From NCBI RefSeq assembly GCF_024763615.1, contig NC_077224.1, positions 23,901,078-23,965,077 on the forward strand: a DNA stretch of 64,000 bases, written 5' to 3'. Made by a program: the position numbers and the translations under genes. Position 1 is the first letter of the stretch, and the number at the start of each line of letters is the position of its first letter. This stretch comes from Phlebotomus papatasi (taxonomy: Eukaryota; Arthropoda; Insecta; Diptera; Psychodidae). Under the pieces are notes generated by a model. That model did not search any database. It was not told where the DNA came from and was given only the letters and a program-made list of their open reading frames with translations. Shown one piece after another: positions 23,037-32,952 of this stretch.

Positions 23037-23258
23037 GGGGAATTCTGGAATTATATAACAATGTTATATGACAAATTTTCGTTAGGCAATTCGGAAGCAG
23101 GGTAGCATTAAAGCCCAGTCAGCATCAAATGACCATTTTAAGGAGGTCTAGCTCTCAATAACTTAAAAGAATCTATTTTCAATTATTCTTCAGAATTAAT
23201 CACAGACACAAAAAATTAAATTTATCATATGACATTGTCGTATATTACAGAATACCCC
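23037..23258. mobile_element. MITE of the GGGGAATTCTGTAA family, diverged short form
   Basis: It begins GGGGAATTCTGGAATTATAT and ends TATATTACAGAATACCCC. Similar in size to the copy at 22525. Confidence 0.55.
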
Positions 23259-23383
23259 TACTGAACAACACACTGGGAGTAAAAATTTAAACACACTGTT
23301 CACTGGATCAAAACCTTTTATTCTTTATCTTTTTATCAAGTAAGATAGCTATTTGAATAGGCAATGAAGCCTTATCTTTTGAG

Positions 23384-24769
23384 CTAGCAATTGGCTACTT
23401 TGTCGATGATCTTCTTGAAGATATCGATGCCTCGGAGATAGACGTCTGCTTGGAGGAACTCATCGTGATCGTGCAGGAGAACCGGAGTATTGCCCATGGG
23501 TGAAAATCCAATGGCAGGAATTCCAATCTCTCGCACGTAGCGACTGTCCGTTCCTCCGGGAAAGACTTGAGTGCGAATGTTCAACTTCAGCTCATCAATA
23601 GCCCCCTTGAAGGCTGTCCAGTAAATGTTGGAAGCATCCAGGGTTGTTGGTGGAATCAGAGGTTCTTTAAGCTCAAATTCCAGTTCAACCCCATCTCCTG
23701 CTTCTTTAGCCCAATCTTTCAGCTGCTGATGGAAGTCCTCCAGGTTCACATCAAGGGCAATGCGAACGTCGAACCCAATGGTGAGGAGTGGAGGGACAAC
23801 ATTAGACTGGACACCGCCGAAAATCCTCGTCAAATTAACTGTCGTGACATCTCCTATTAAGAGATCGGGATTATTCTCCAAACGTTGAGCTTCTTTCTCA
23901 CGGAAATCCATCATTTTGTCCAAGATTTTGCGGACTCCTTCTCCAGCGGTGTTCTTGTGCAGCAGAGATCCATGGCCAGGAGTTCCTGAGCATTTGAAAT
24001 AGACACGCCAAGCTGGGCGTTCTGCATAGAAAACTGGATAGGTTTCCGTGGGGCTGGCAATGCCCTCATCTAGGGCAAATCCCACGTTCAGAGCGCGAAA
24101 GTCTTCACTGTGGACAAATTTCGCCATGCCCAACTTCCCGCCAACTTCCTCATCTGGCACGAAGCATGCATGGATTGTTCTTTTGAGCACAATTCCGTCT
24201 CTCTTGAGAGCTCTCAATGCTCCCAGGAACTGCGTCCCTACGCATTTCATGTCCTGGGATCCTCTAGCGAAGATCTTCCCGTCGGAATCCAGATGGGCAG
24301 AGAAGGGAGGATGTGACCATTTCTCTGGGAAAACGGGAACGACGTCCATGTGGCTGTTTAGGAGGATTGTCGGCAGTGAGGGATCACTTCCTTTCAGACT
24401 GAGGATAACAATGGGATTCTTCTCGTTCACGGGATAGAAGACTTTGAAGTCCATCCCAAGGGATGAAGCCTGACGGCGCAGGAAGTCAACGCAAGGAACT
24501 GAAGAAAGAATTCTGGATTAGATGATACACTCTGGAACACCCTGTATTTCTTACGAGCTTTATTTCTTTAATTACTCATTTATTTGCTGGACTTTTTATC
24601 TGTAAATTTTCTCTGAAAATGGGGGCACAGCTCGCTCTAACACTAGTTAGTGAAAATCAAGGTGAAAATCCTCCAACTTACCATAATCCGGATTGGGATG
24701 AACGCTGGGAATCCTCAGGTACTCCCTGAAGATCTTGATCTCCTCGTTATTTTCCCACTTTTCTGTCAT
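23384..24769 (-). CDS. Acy1: Aminoacylase-1, tandem copy 3
   Basis: Two exons: exon 1 is 24682-24769, a 183-bp GT-AG intron follows, and exon 2 is 23384-24498, giving 400 aa. The M20 zinc-binding and catalytic motifs are all present (SHMDVVP, ARGSQDMK, PDEEVGG, LDEG, LLHDHDE). The gene is a mosaic: its 5' third and intron resemble copy 2, while its last 260 bp differ from copy 1 at only about five positions, after which similarity drops abruptly near 23645. A minus-strand AATAAA (TTTATT at about 23318) lies some 65 bp beyond the stop. It is the most upstream copy in the direction of transcription. Expected activity is hydrolysis of N-acetylated amino acids in the cytosol. Confidence 0.93.
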
Positions 24770-25020
24770 TTCTGAACAGCCACGTCACGAGAGATTAATA
24801 AGATTTCTCCTCAGCTGAGATTTCTGGCCAGAAACCGATTCACGATGCCTCCTGCTGAGTTTCCGAGAGACAACTGGTACTGAAATAAATTCACAGTTGG
24901 AATTTAGGGCAATAAATCCCAATTGATAAGGTTTTATTTGACTCTCTAGGGAGCTTGCTGTCCAATTAGACTGCCAAGAATGGTTCTGCGCTTATCACTG
25001 ACCACAGAGATTAGGAATAG
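24770..25020 (-). promoter_or_regulatory. Upstream region of aminoacylase copy 3 with a GATA site
   Basis: It shares ordered blocks with the region upstream of copy 1: GAGAGACAACTGGTA, CACAGTTGGAATTTA, AAGAATGGTTCT, and CTTATCA at 24991-24997 followed by ACAGAGATTAGGAATA. The TGATAAG site is on the gene strand about 222 bp before the start codon. Confidence 0.45.
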
Positions 25021-25116
25021 GACCGCAAGATTACAGTGTTGAGTAAAATAATTGAATATAATTTATTTATTAAAATTGTACAAAGGCAATGAGATTTGAG
25101 ATCGAGATGATGGGGA

Positions 25117-28100
25117 TTAATCCATGTCTAGGATGCCAAAGTGATTCAGTCTTTTCAGGTGCTCCCGGTAGAGCTGAGAATTCTCCTGCTGCAGGTCCCT
25201 CTTGACCGGCTTGATATCGTCCATGGCAAGGACAGGTAGGGGATAACTATGAGGCTCAATGGGTTTAAGAAAGTCTTCCAATTTGGGTGCAGGATCCCTC
25301 TGAGTGTTCCTAGAGTGCTTCTTCCGGGAAGATCTCTCTTCTTTCGCCATGACGGAGTCATTCACATTAACTGGCACGAGATTCTTAAAGACTTTCTCAT
25401 GGAGATTGAAATTGAGCTTCTTCGAGATCTGCAGGGATTATCAAATATCAATAAAAGTGATTTATAAAAGCTCTTGGAATGCTTCAGTTACCGCTCCCTT
25501 GGCAGTAGACAAAACGTCAGGATTCACAGGCATTTTCTCATCTTTCGCCTTCATAAGAGCATCCATTCTCTGCCGTATCTTCAGGGTGGTGAATAACTCG
25601 GGTTTCCTGAACTTATTTGTACTCCCGGATGATGATTGACCCGCTCCCGGACACATTCCGGTAGTGAAGCGAAGTTTGGGTTTGGCGGGTTTTTCTGCAT
25701 CCTTCACAGTAAAAAATTGTGTAAAATTTTACTACTATTATAGAGTTAAATTGACCATTTTAATTGTTTAATTTTAAAATGTTTAAAAAATACACAACAT
25801 TTTGGTAATTTATTGTCACGTGATAAAAAATTACCACTATTATAGTCAAGATTTTTCAACAAAGTTGTTTAATTTAAAATTGTTGAAAATTTGATACCAT
25901 TATGGTGGTAATTTGTGTCTTTTTACTACCATGATAGTCGCGAAATGTGGCGTGATGTTGCTAGCTTCACTGTGGTGATTGTGATACTGTTATTCTGCGC
26001 GACCAACGGAAAGCGTTCACAAAGAGGTAAGTTTAGTGCTTTTATGCTATTTTAATTTAATTTTTCTAATAAAATAAGTGGTAAATCGTGAGATGAGAAT
26101 TTGGTGTAGTTCAATAAGTTAGTATTTGATTGATTCTTGCAAATTTTATTGAGACAGGATGTATTTTGTGTAATGCCAGAGAAAGTGTGGTTATGTTAAA
26201 TTCATAATTTGGAAATTTGTGGAAATTTTGTAAGAAAACTATGATTTAGAGACGAAAATAGATAATTAAGACCTCATTGAGTCCACCAAGAATAGGTCAG
26301 GCGATCAAGTGCGTCACATTTCACGAAGAAAACGATTAAATGAATTGATGCACTTTCTTAGACTCCCGGATGACTCATTTGGAGGGTTTTTGTGAACATA
26401 TTTCCACATTTTTCCTAATATCATGTGAAAATTGGCAGGATGATTCTATATAGCACCTATTTAAGACAAATTGTGCCATAGATGTGGAAGACTGTCCGCC
26501 TGGGGTGAATTTTACACCGTGAACTTGTTGAAGCGTGAAATGTACTTTCTCTTACTTCCGGACAGATTGATTGAAAATAATATTGAAAATATTATGAACA
26601 ATTCGTAAGATTTATTTTTTTCTGTTTTATCAGCAATATCCTGAACATTCACGGAAGAAAAAAAAACAAATCAGTTGAAGGAGAATTCGCAACACTTTGT
26701 GAGGCCTCCGGACAACTCAATTTTCGTGGGACCTTTATGAAATTCTGGTAAGTTCTTTTTGTTTTCTTCATGGGGAAAATAATAAGATAATTTCTAGGGA
26801 GTTCTAAAATATTTTTAGTCGCACTGAAAAAGAGCTCTTCATGATGTTCAATAATTCCTCTCAAACCTTGGGACAAGTTATATCCATCTCGAATTCTATT
26901 AATTTATTATGAGAATTTTAGAACTCTCTACTTCAATATAGATTGTTCTCTTATGTACCGAGAATCTTCAATTTCTTTAATTTTATTATTTCAATTATCT
27001 TAGTTATCGGAGAGAAATAATTTCGTTAAGCCTTTAATAGCCAGCACGTGTAAAAATACGCATCAGAAAAATTAGATTTTCAACATTAATTTATTAACAT
27101 TTACTGCGTTTATTTATATATTCCTTCAAAAAAAAATCAGTAAGACTATGATTAAGTGCTTTAAAGCAATTTTAAATAAATATAAAATTTAATTATCACA
27201 GTAAATCTATTTTTTGTGATGCTACCCCTGAGAGTTATAGCTATTAAAGGGTTATTGTTCGACTTTTTTACAAGAATAAATGGTGGCATAAATGTATAGA
27301 TCAAAATTTTCAATTCTTCTGTTTTCTTAAGAAAATAAAGTAACATATTTCAGAAAGTATTAAAGTCCATTTTTTTTTTTCAGAACTCTACAAACTAAAG
27401 TCTGGAAAACTTCGCATGCTTCATATTTTTTATGTTAGTAAAAAAATTCAATTTTTAAATCTATATTTTTTATAACAATATATTTTATGTGTAATGTTTA
27501 ATTCCTCTTTATTTTAAACTAATTTTATTTATTTATTTTATGTTTACTTTTTTACAAATTAAACTCGCAAAAATGTCAATTCAATGTCCGAATTGTAGTT
27601 TTAAACTGGGACACAAAGCTTATTATACACATTTAAAAATTCATAAAACAAACAAACATGCCATATTTAAATGTATTGAGGAAAATTGCAATCAAATTTT
27701 CAAAACTTATTTAAGGTTGTTAAGTCATAAGGCTCGCATTCATTCTGATAAGTGTACGAGATATATAGCATCATTAAGTTTTGAATGTGATATTTGCAAA
27801 AAGAAAGAAGAGTCTAAAAAAAGGTTTTATATTCATTTGCTTAAACATTTAAAAGAAACTCCAATTCAATGTCCTTTTTCAAACGAATGCAGAAAAGTCA
27901 ATTTATTTGCAAATGTAAATAGCTTCAAAGTTCACTTCATAAGACATCATAGTTTTTCCACAGTCTCATTACCTGTAAATGACTTCGAGAATGTGTTGCC
28001 AAACCCTTCACTTGAAGCAATTGATAACATTACACTCGATAATACCAAACAAAATCGAAGTCAACTTACAAGGCAGTATTTTAATTTATTTTGCAGTCAA

Positions 28101-31100
28101 CAGTTACAATTAAATGTTCCCTCTACATCTTTCTCCAGTATAAGTGAATCATTTAATTCTGCATACAATATTGACGAGAATCAAAAAATTTACATTCTAG
28201 TAAGGGAGCTTCGTAATAAAGGAATATCTGATGTACAAATTAAAGACATTATAAAAACTTTTAGTAGTGAGAAAACTTTATTTAAAGAATTATTTCATTC
28301 TGACTTTGGCTTGCTACGGAGCACTTATTCTCGTCAACAAGAATTATTGAAAAGCGAATTTCTTGTGAAACCAAAAGAGATTGATTTAGGGAAAAATGAT
28401 AAAGATGAGAACTGCACCTATTTTTACATTCCACTAATAGATCTTCTGACCACATTATTTAAGAACCTAGATTTTCGCAATGAATATTTTTCACCAAAAG
28501 ATGCAAATGGTCTATATTATTCTGATCTAAATGATGGTGAGATAAGCAAAAATAATACTTTTTGGGACCCATTCCACAAAAATATACAGCTCTTGATTTT
28601 TCAAGATGCTTTTGAAGTGTGTAATCCTATCGGAGCTGCGAGATTAAAAAACAAACTCATAGGAGTATATCTATCTGTTGGAAATTTAAAAAAATATAAT
28701 AGATCCCAAGTCAATAACTTATATTTGATTGCACTTTGCAATGAAAGCAATTTTAAGTATTTTGGGCCCAACAAGATTTTAAATGAATTGGTAAATGATA
28801 TTAAAATTTTAGAAAGGATTGGAATAAATGTGATGCATGAAAATGTTTCCTACAATTTGAGAGGATCACTATTTGCAATTTTAGGTGATAACTTAGGGAG
28901 TCACCAAATCGGAGGGTTTGTCGAAAATTTCTCGACTTCACATTATTTTTGCAGGATTTGTTATATTACAAGAAGTGAATTTAAAACGAATGAAAATTTA
29001 ACAGCTCGATTGAGGACCGTGGAATCTCATGAAAAGGATTTAAGTGATTTGAAAAATTCAGACACAAATAATCATAGGGGGGTAAAATTTAATTCTATAT
29101 TTAATGAATTAACTCACTACAAGATAACAAATCCTGGAATGCCACCCTGCATCGCCCACGATTTTTTCGAAGGAATTATCCCACTAGATCTTTGTTTAAT
29201 ATTTAAATATGTTGTACGAAAAGGTTGGATGTCTTACACGACATTAATATATCTGATAAAATTTTACTTTAAAGACTTAAACTTAAAAGCTTCAATTAAA
29301 ATGAGGCCAAATTTTTCTAACATACTTGGTAGAGCCTACGATATATGGTGTTTGATTCAAATTATACCTTTGATTTGTGTTGAATTTAGTACTGACGAAA
29401 ATATTGTAAAAGATTCTGTTTACAAAATGTTAATTCTCTTGAAAAAAATTGTTGACATCGTGGTGGCTCCCCAAATTTCTGAAACACAACGAGCTTTACT
29501 GAAATATTTGATTGCAGAGTATTTGGAACTAAGATCTAATAATTTTACTGAACCACTTAAACCAAAGCATCACTTTATTACTCATTATCCATATTTAATC
29601 AGAAAATTTGGACCTTTGACTTCTTTCTGGACCTTGCGATTTGAAAGTAAGCATACTCAATTTAAAAGAATCATTACTTCTTCACGAAATTACAAAAACA
29701 TTCCAAAATTATGCTCGGAAAAACATCAGGCTCAACAATCTCTTTTGCTTTCTGAAAAAATATTGTTTCCAAAAATTATTCACGTAAAATCGAAAATAGG
29801 ATATGAAATACTTTCAAATACAGAGAAAACTTTACTTAAAATACAAAATATTGATATGTCGATGATATTTTTTGCAAATGAAGGTGATTTTAGAGGTTTC
29901 AATATTAAAACAGGCCATTACATTTTTTTGGAGAGAGATGAGTATGGCGATCCTTATGTTATAAAAATTGTGAGACTAGTTGTTCATATTACTTGTTGTG
30001 ACTTCTCTATAATTGGTCATAAATGTAAATTATATGAAGATCAAGAAAACGGTTTACTTTATGTCTTAAATGAAGAGGAATTATTTTTCAAAAATCAAAA
30101 AGAAATAGTTGACCTCTCTCAAATCAAGCTTTGTCATATTAAAAAAATTGATTCTTCTGTACTATTTATTAAACATTCATTACCTGGATAACCTAATTTA
30201 AATTGATTGATAAATAGAAAAATGAAATGGTTTAAAGTTTGGAGCGCTGACAGGAGTCAGAAAAGGCTGATGAATTCCATACCCAATATTAATGCTTTGT
30301 TGCTAAAAGCAAGTGAAATGCTGGGATACCAATGCACCACCTTAGTTTTAGAGGTGTGCGGAACTGTTATAAATGATGATTCATTCCTAGAAGCGTCATC
30401 ATTAAATGAAATATTCATGGCTCTGCAACAACATGAATTTTGGACTCCCTCAATATTAGTTAATGAGGTATATATTATTTTTAAAACATGATATCTACAT
30501 AAAAAATTGTTTACTAACAAAGTAATATTTAATCTCAGGATTTAAGTCAACAGAGACTGAACACTTCAATCGGTGTATTAAATGACCGTGAAACACTTGC
30601 CAGCCCTGATTCGTCCTTTAATCAGATATTTTTGCTTGAGCCTCAACCATCGACTTCTCGTTCATTTTCATCAGAAGAAGTTCGTCAGGTGAATTTAATT
30701 TTTAAATATTTCTATGATATTTAATTCATAGCCTTATCTAATACTAATATTATACAGTGGTATTAAAATTGTATACTTATTTTTATATTTTTTAACAGGA
30801 AACATCCACGCCAATTGGAAACAGCGGAACAAGTAAGCGGGCTCTTAGAGAGAAGTTTTTAGGATATGCTGGTGTGGTTATTCCATGGAGCCGACTTGAT
30901 TCTGACTGCTTGAACGCTTTGGAGGAAAAGAAACGTCTTTCCGCAACACAATTAACTAAGGTGTGTCAGATGGTAGTCGATGAGATTCGACTTACTGGGT
31001 ACTATGTACCATGCAAAGTATTCCACGAAACCGCCAAAAGCATGTGCCAGCAATTTCCTGATACCTTCATTGAAAAAGACGATGATGATATTATTATTGG

Positions 31101-32474
31101 AAATGGATACTTGGGATTGGCAGAGAAACTAAGAAACAGGAACAATTATTTAAATCAACCTCATAAAACCAAGTTTGACGACCAATTGCTGCACAAACAA
31201 ATAAAGACTTTGAAAGCAGACAATAACGCATGTTCCGGGAACATCAATAATCAACCGAATATCTTCAGTCAAACAGATGAATCACTCAACCCACTCAACG
31301 ATGGAGATAGTTTTGCTCTAATTAGACGGGACATCAATGAAAAAATGGAACTTACAGAGTTGCTCAACAAGTGGGAAATTCTAAAGACGAAAGATGGACT
31401 CTTCGAACACTTTAAGAATCTAACAGAAACTGACATCCAAACTATGACTCCAAAGCTCAGGGATAAATACAGTATGATTTACTTTGCATGCATGAAGGAA
31501 GAATTCGAAGGAGAAAAAGACCTGGAGAAATTGATAAAAGCGATTTGCCACTATTTCAAGGAAGATGCTGACACAATTTTGCAACACCGAGAGGTATAGA
31601 TTGTTATTTCGTATTTTGGAGAATAAGTAATTTTATTGTATGCTATTTGTATATTTCAGATCAATTCGCAAAATCTCATGACGTCACATCCTGGGGTTTA
31701 TATTATAGGTAAATTATGATAAAAGTATGTTTTAAGCAAAATTTTTACATAGAATTTTCATTATTACGATTTACAGAAAACACAGGAGATCACATGATAT
31801 TCTACAAAGGGCAGGAGATTCAGAAAGGAGCAAATATCTGGGAAGCGTTTGAAATAATGTTCGCAATGTATTACATTTTCAATGAATGCTTTCCCAGAGA
31901 GATTGCTTGCACACTGGAATTTTTCCAGCGATATGTGTTAAAAATACATCCAACAGATGGAACAAAAAATATGAAAAGAAGTGTGTCCAAATGTAATATG
32001 AAAGTTTTGGGCTTAATGAAGAAAATAAAAAAATAATTTTTTGTGAACAATGCGTATTTGTACTTTTAAAATTTTAAAACATTCAAAATTAAAAAAATGT
32101 TGAATTAAACAAAAAAAAAATCAACAAATTTTAAATTAAACAACTGAAAATTAAACAATTTGAGAATTAAACAAAAAAAAATTAAACAACTTTGAAATTA
32201 AACAAAAAAAATTCAACAATATTAAAATTCAACAAATTGAAATTCAACAATTTTTAAATTAAACAACTAGAAATTCAACAATTTTTTAATTAAACATTTT
32301 TCCCAAATTACCACTATTATAGTGGTGTGAAAGATTACACACTATAATAGTGGTAATTTTTTTTACTGTGTTTTCATCGCCCAAACGGTGATTTATTTGA
32401 GGATTTAATTCTTTAAGTGGTTGCTGGGTGTTCCTTAAAAGAGACTTCCGGACGGGTACGGATTTCTGGGACAT
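25117..32474 (-). CDS. Small gene split by a transposon; tentative PPP1R35/Rcd4-like protein
   Basis: The start codon is at 32474. The first coding exon runs 32474-32371, is broken by the transposon at 25705-32370, and resumes to 25492. A 63-bp GT-AG intron (25429-25491) follows, and the last exon is 25117-25428 with nearby minus-strand AATAAA signals around 25065. Removing the element plus a 2-bp duplication gives an uninterrupted frame of about 208 aa. Splicing it out as an intron (25702-32366) gives about 209 aa, also in frame. The C-terminal half (KKLNFNLHEKVFKNLVPV, then LEDFLKP and PLPVL) resembles the C-terminal domain of PPP1R35, whose fly counterpart Rcd4 is a small centriole protein; PKLRF is a weak PP1-docking-like motif. 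This naming is from memory of the family pattern and is uncertain. Whether the allele works depends on the transposon being spliced. Confidence 0.6.
25705..25930. repeat. Left TIR and subterminal repeats of the transposon
   Basis: TIR CACAGTAAAAAATT is followed by variants of ACTACTATTATAG, TACCACTATTATAG and CTACCATGATAG, and by TTTAATTGTTTAATTT and TTGTTTAATTTAAAATTG. These units are mirrored at the right end and are candidate transposase-binding sites. Confidence 0.65.
25960..26026 (+). promoter_or_regulatory. Candidate noncoding leader exon of the transposon
   Basis: The sequence turns less AT-rich and ends AAAGAG/GTAAGT at 26026/26027, a strong donor. A good acceptor with a T-tract ends CAG at 27383, upstream of the transposase start. 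The leader could also splice to the second gene near 30218. The transcription start is not determined. Confidence 0.4.
27573..30191 (+). CDS. CMC-type transposase with four C2H2 zinc fingers
   Basis: An intact single-exon frame of 872 aa from ATG 27573 (an upstream in-frame ATG at 27540 adds 11 aa; the later one has a better A-rich context). It would catalyse excision and insertion of the element in the nucleus. Four N-terminal C2H2 fingers: C5/C8/H20/H24, C34/C39/H52/H57, C72/C75/H88/H92 and C100/C106/H121/H125. The central region has LGDNLGSHQIGGF (D439), a CRIC pair about 20 residues later, HDFFEG (D530) and WTLRFESKH (E691); these fit a DDE triad with the CxxC insert and the HYPYLIRKFGPL pattern of EnSpm-like transposases. 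The C-terminal ~120 residues are an unassigned beta-rich tail. The stop lies 30 bp before the start of the second gene. Function is inferred from motifs; catalytic residue assignment is tentative. Confidence 0.75.
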   Translation: MSIQCPNCSFKLGHKAYYTHLKIHKTNKHAIFKCIEENCNQIFKTYLRLLSHKARIHSDKCTRYIASLSFECDICKKKEESKKRFYIHLLKHLKETPIQCPFSNECRKVNLFANVNSFKVHFIRHHSFSTVSLPVNDFENVLPNPSLEAIDNITLDNTKQNRSQLTRQYFNLFCSQQLQLNVPSTSFSSISESFNSAYNIDENQKIYILVRELRNKGISDVQIKDIIKTFSSEKTLFKELFHSDFGLLRSTYSRQQELLKSEFLVKPKEIDLGKNDKDENCTYFYIPLIDLLTTLFKNLDFRNEYFSPKDANGLYYSDLNDGEISKNNTFWDPFHKNIQLLIFQDAFEVCNPIGAARLKNKLIGVYLSVGNLKKYNRSQVNNLYLIALCNESNFKYFGPNKILNELVNDIKILERIGINVMHENVSYNLRGSLFAILGDNLGSHQIGGFVENFSTSHYFCRICYITRSEFKTNENLTARLRTVESHEKDLSDLKNSDTNNHRGVKFNSIFNELTHYKITNPGMPPCIAHDFFEGIIPLDLCLIFKYVVRKGWMSYTTLIYLIKFYFKDLNLKASIKMRPNFSNILGRAYDIWCLIQIIPLICVEFSTDENIVKDSVYKMLILLKKIVDIVVAPQISETQRALLKYLIAEYLELRSNNFTEPLKPKHHFITHYPYLIRKFGPLTSFWTLRFESKHTQFKRIITSSRNYKNIPKLCSEKHQAQQSLLLSEKILFPKIIHVKSKIGYEILSNTEKTLLKIQNIDMSMIFFANEGDFRGFNIKTGHYIFLERDEYGDPYVIKIVRLVVHITCCDFSIIGHKCKLYEDQENGLLYVLNEEELFFKNQKEIVDLSQIKLCHIKKIDSSVLFIKHSLPG
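30222..32036 (+). CDS. Transposon-encoded accessory protein with an N-terminal CIDE-N domain
   Basis: Five exons by GT-AG signals: 30222-30467, 30539-30688, 30799-31593, 31660-31708 and 31777-32036, giving about 499 aa. Residues 2-75 match the CIDE-N fold of DFF40/DFF45/CIDE proteins: KVWSADRSQKR, LLLKASEMLG, TLVLEVCGTVINDD and a closing EFW. Residues 83-132 are a polar linker (QPSTSRSFSSEE). From about residue 150 comes a conserved block, KFLGYAGVVIPWS ... LRNRNNYLNQP (to about 250), of a kind I recall in many metazoan proteins labelled SAMD3-like. The last 100 residues are basic (ending KKIKK). By analogy with En/Spm TnpA it may bind subterminal repeats and assemble on the element through CIDE-N oligomerisation. 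That role is inference. The frame is intact in all exons. Confidence 0.7.
32040..32370. repeat. Right subterminal array and TIR of the transposon
   Basis: At least ten units of the type AATTAAACAA or AATTCAACAA fill 32085-32300. They are followed by TACCACTATTATAGTGGTG and its mirror CACTATAATAGTGGTAA, then the TIR ending ACTGTG at 32370. The last 60 bp form their own hairpin. Confidence 0.7.
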
Positions 32475-32910
32475 TTTAGGGCAGGATAATCACAAAACAG
32501 AAAGACAACAAAAAACTGCCACAACGGACACTTTATGGACATTTCTGCATTCACAGAGGACAATTCTGCGGAATAGCAGTCCCAGTTGCACTTGCATGTG
32601 AGTTTTTCAAAGAAATTTCACAGATTTTTAAATGTTCAATCTTAGGTGGCGCTAGTAGTTGGCTGTTTTGTAAACAACTGCAGCAGAGCTCTTGTTTTTA
32701 CTTCTTCAAGAAAAACTGCAGAAAATGTATGAAAAACAGGAGGAAAGTGCAGGAAATTGCAATGGAGTGGTAGCTGGAGAGGTGAGGCAGGAATTTCCCA
32801 TGAAATTCACTAGTGGTAAATGCAGTAAGAGTTGAAATTTCAATTTTCCGCTGCAGGTCTTCATGTGACAACGCCGCGTGCTCTCGCGAGTCTTCTCGTC
32901 TTATTCCGGG
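32475..32910. promoter_or_regulatory. Divergent promoter interval between the split gene and the plus-strand promoter
   Basis: 436 bp separate the start codon of the minus-strand gene from the plus-strand TATA box. No TATA is obvious on the minus side. There is no reading frame of note. Confidence 0.35.
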
Positions 32911-32952
32911 TATATAAAAGTGGCCAGACACTTGGCATTTCTCACTCAGTGT
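32911..32952 (+). promoter_or_regulatory. TATA box and arthropod initiator
   Basis: TATATAAAAG at 32911-32920 is followed by CTCACTCAGTGT (32941-32952). TCAGT is the classic arthropod initiator; its A at 32948 lies 35 bp from TATAAA. An alternative TCA at 32944 lies 31 bp away. This is one of the few GC-balanced islands in the region. Confidence 0.6.

Larger units (their letters stand above)
25705..32370 (+). mobile_element. Full-length CACTA/EnSpm-like (CMC) DNA transposon, 6,666 bp
   Basis: The ends are CACAGTAAAAAATT and, inverted, AATTTTTTTTACTGTG, with TT on both sides as a 2-bp target duplication. CMC elements typically start CAC and duplicate 2-3 bp. Subterminal motifs recur in inverted orientation: TACCACTATTATAG-type units lie near both ends, and AAATTAAACAA/TTGTTTAATTT units fill 32040-32300 and appear at 25765-25880. 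Inside lie a transposase gene and a multi-exon second gene, both on the plus strand and opposite to the host gene. Both open frames are intact, so the element may be autonomous. Class assignment rests on ends, subterminal repeats and transposase motifs read by eye. Confidence 0.75.

Noticed and set aside
25117..32474. Reading the split gene simply as a pseudogene
   Set aside because: All other parts are intact and both removal and splicing of the transposon restore the frame, so disruption is not established.
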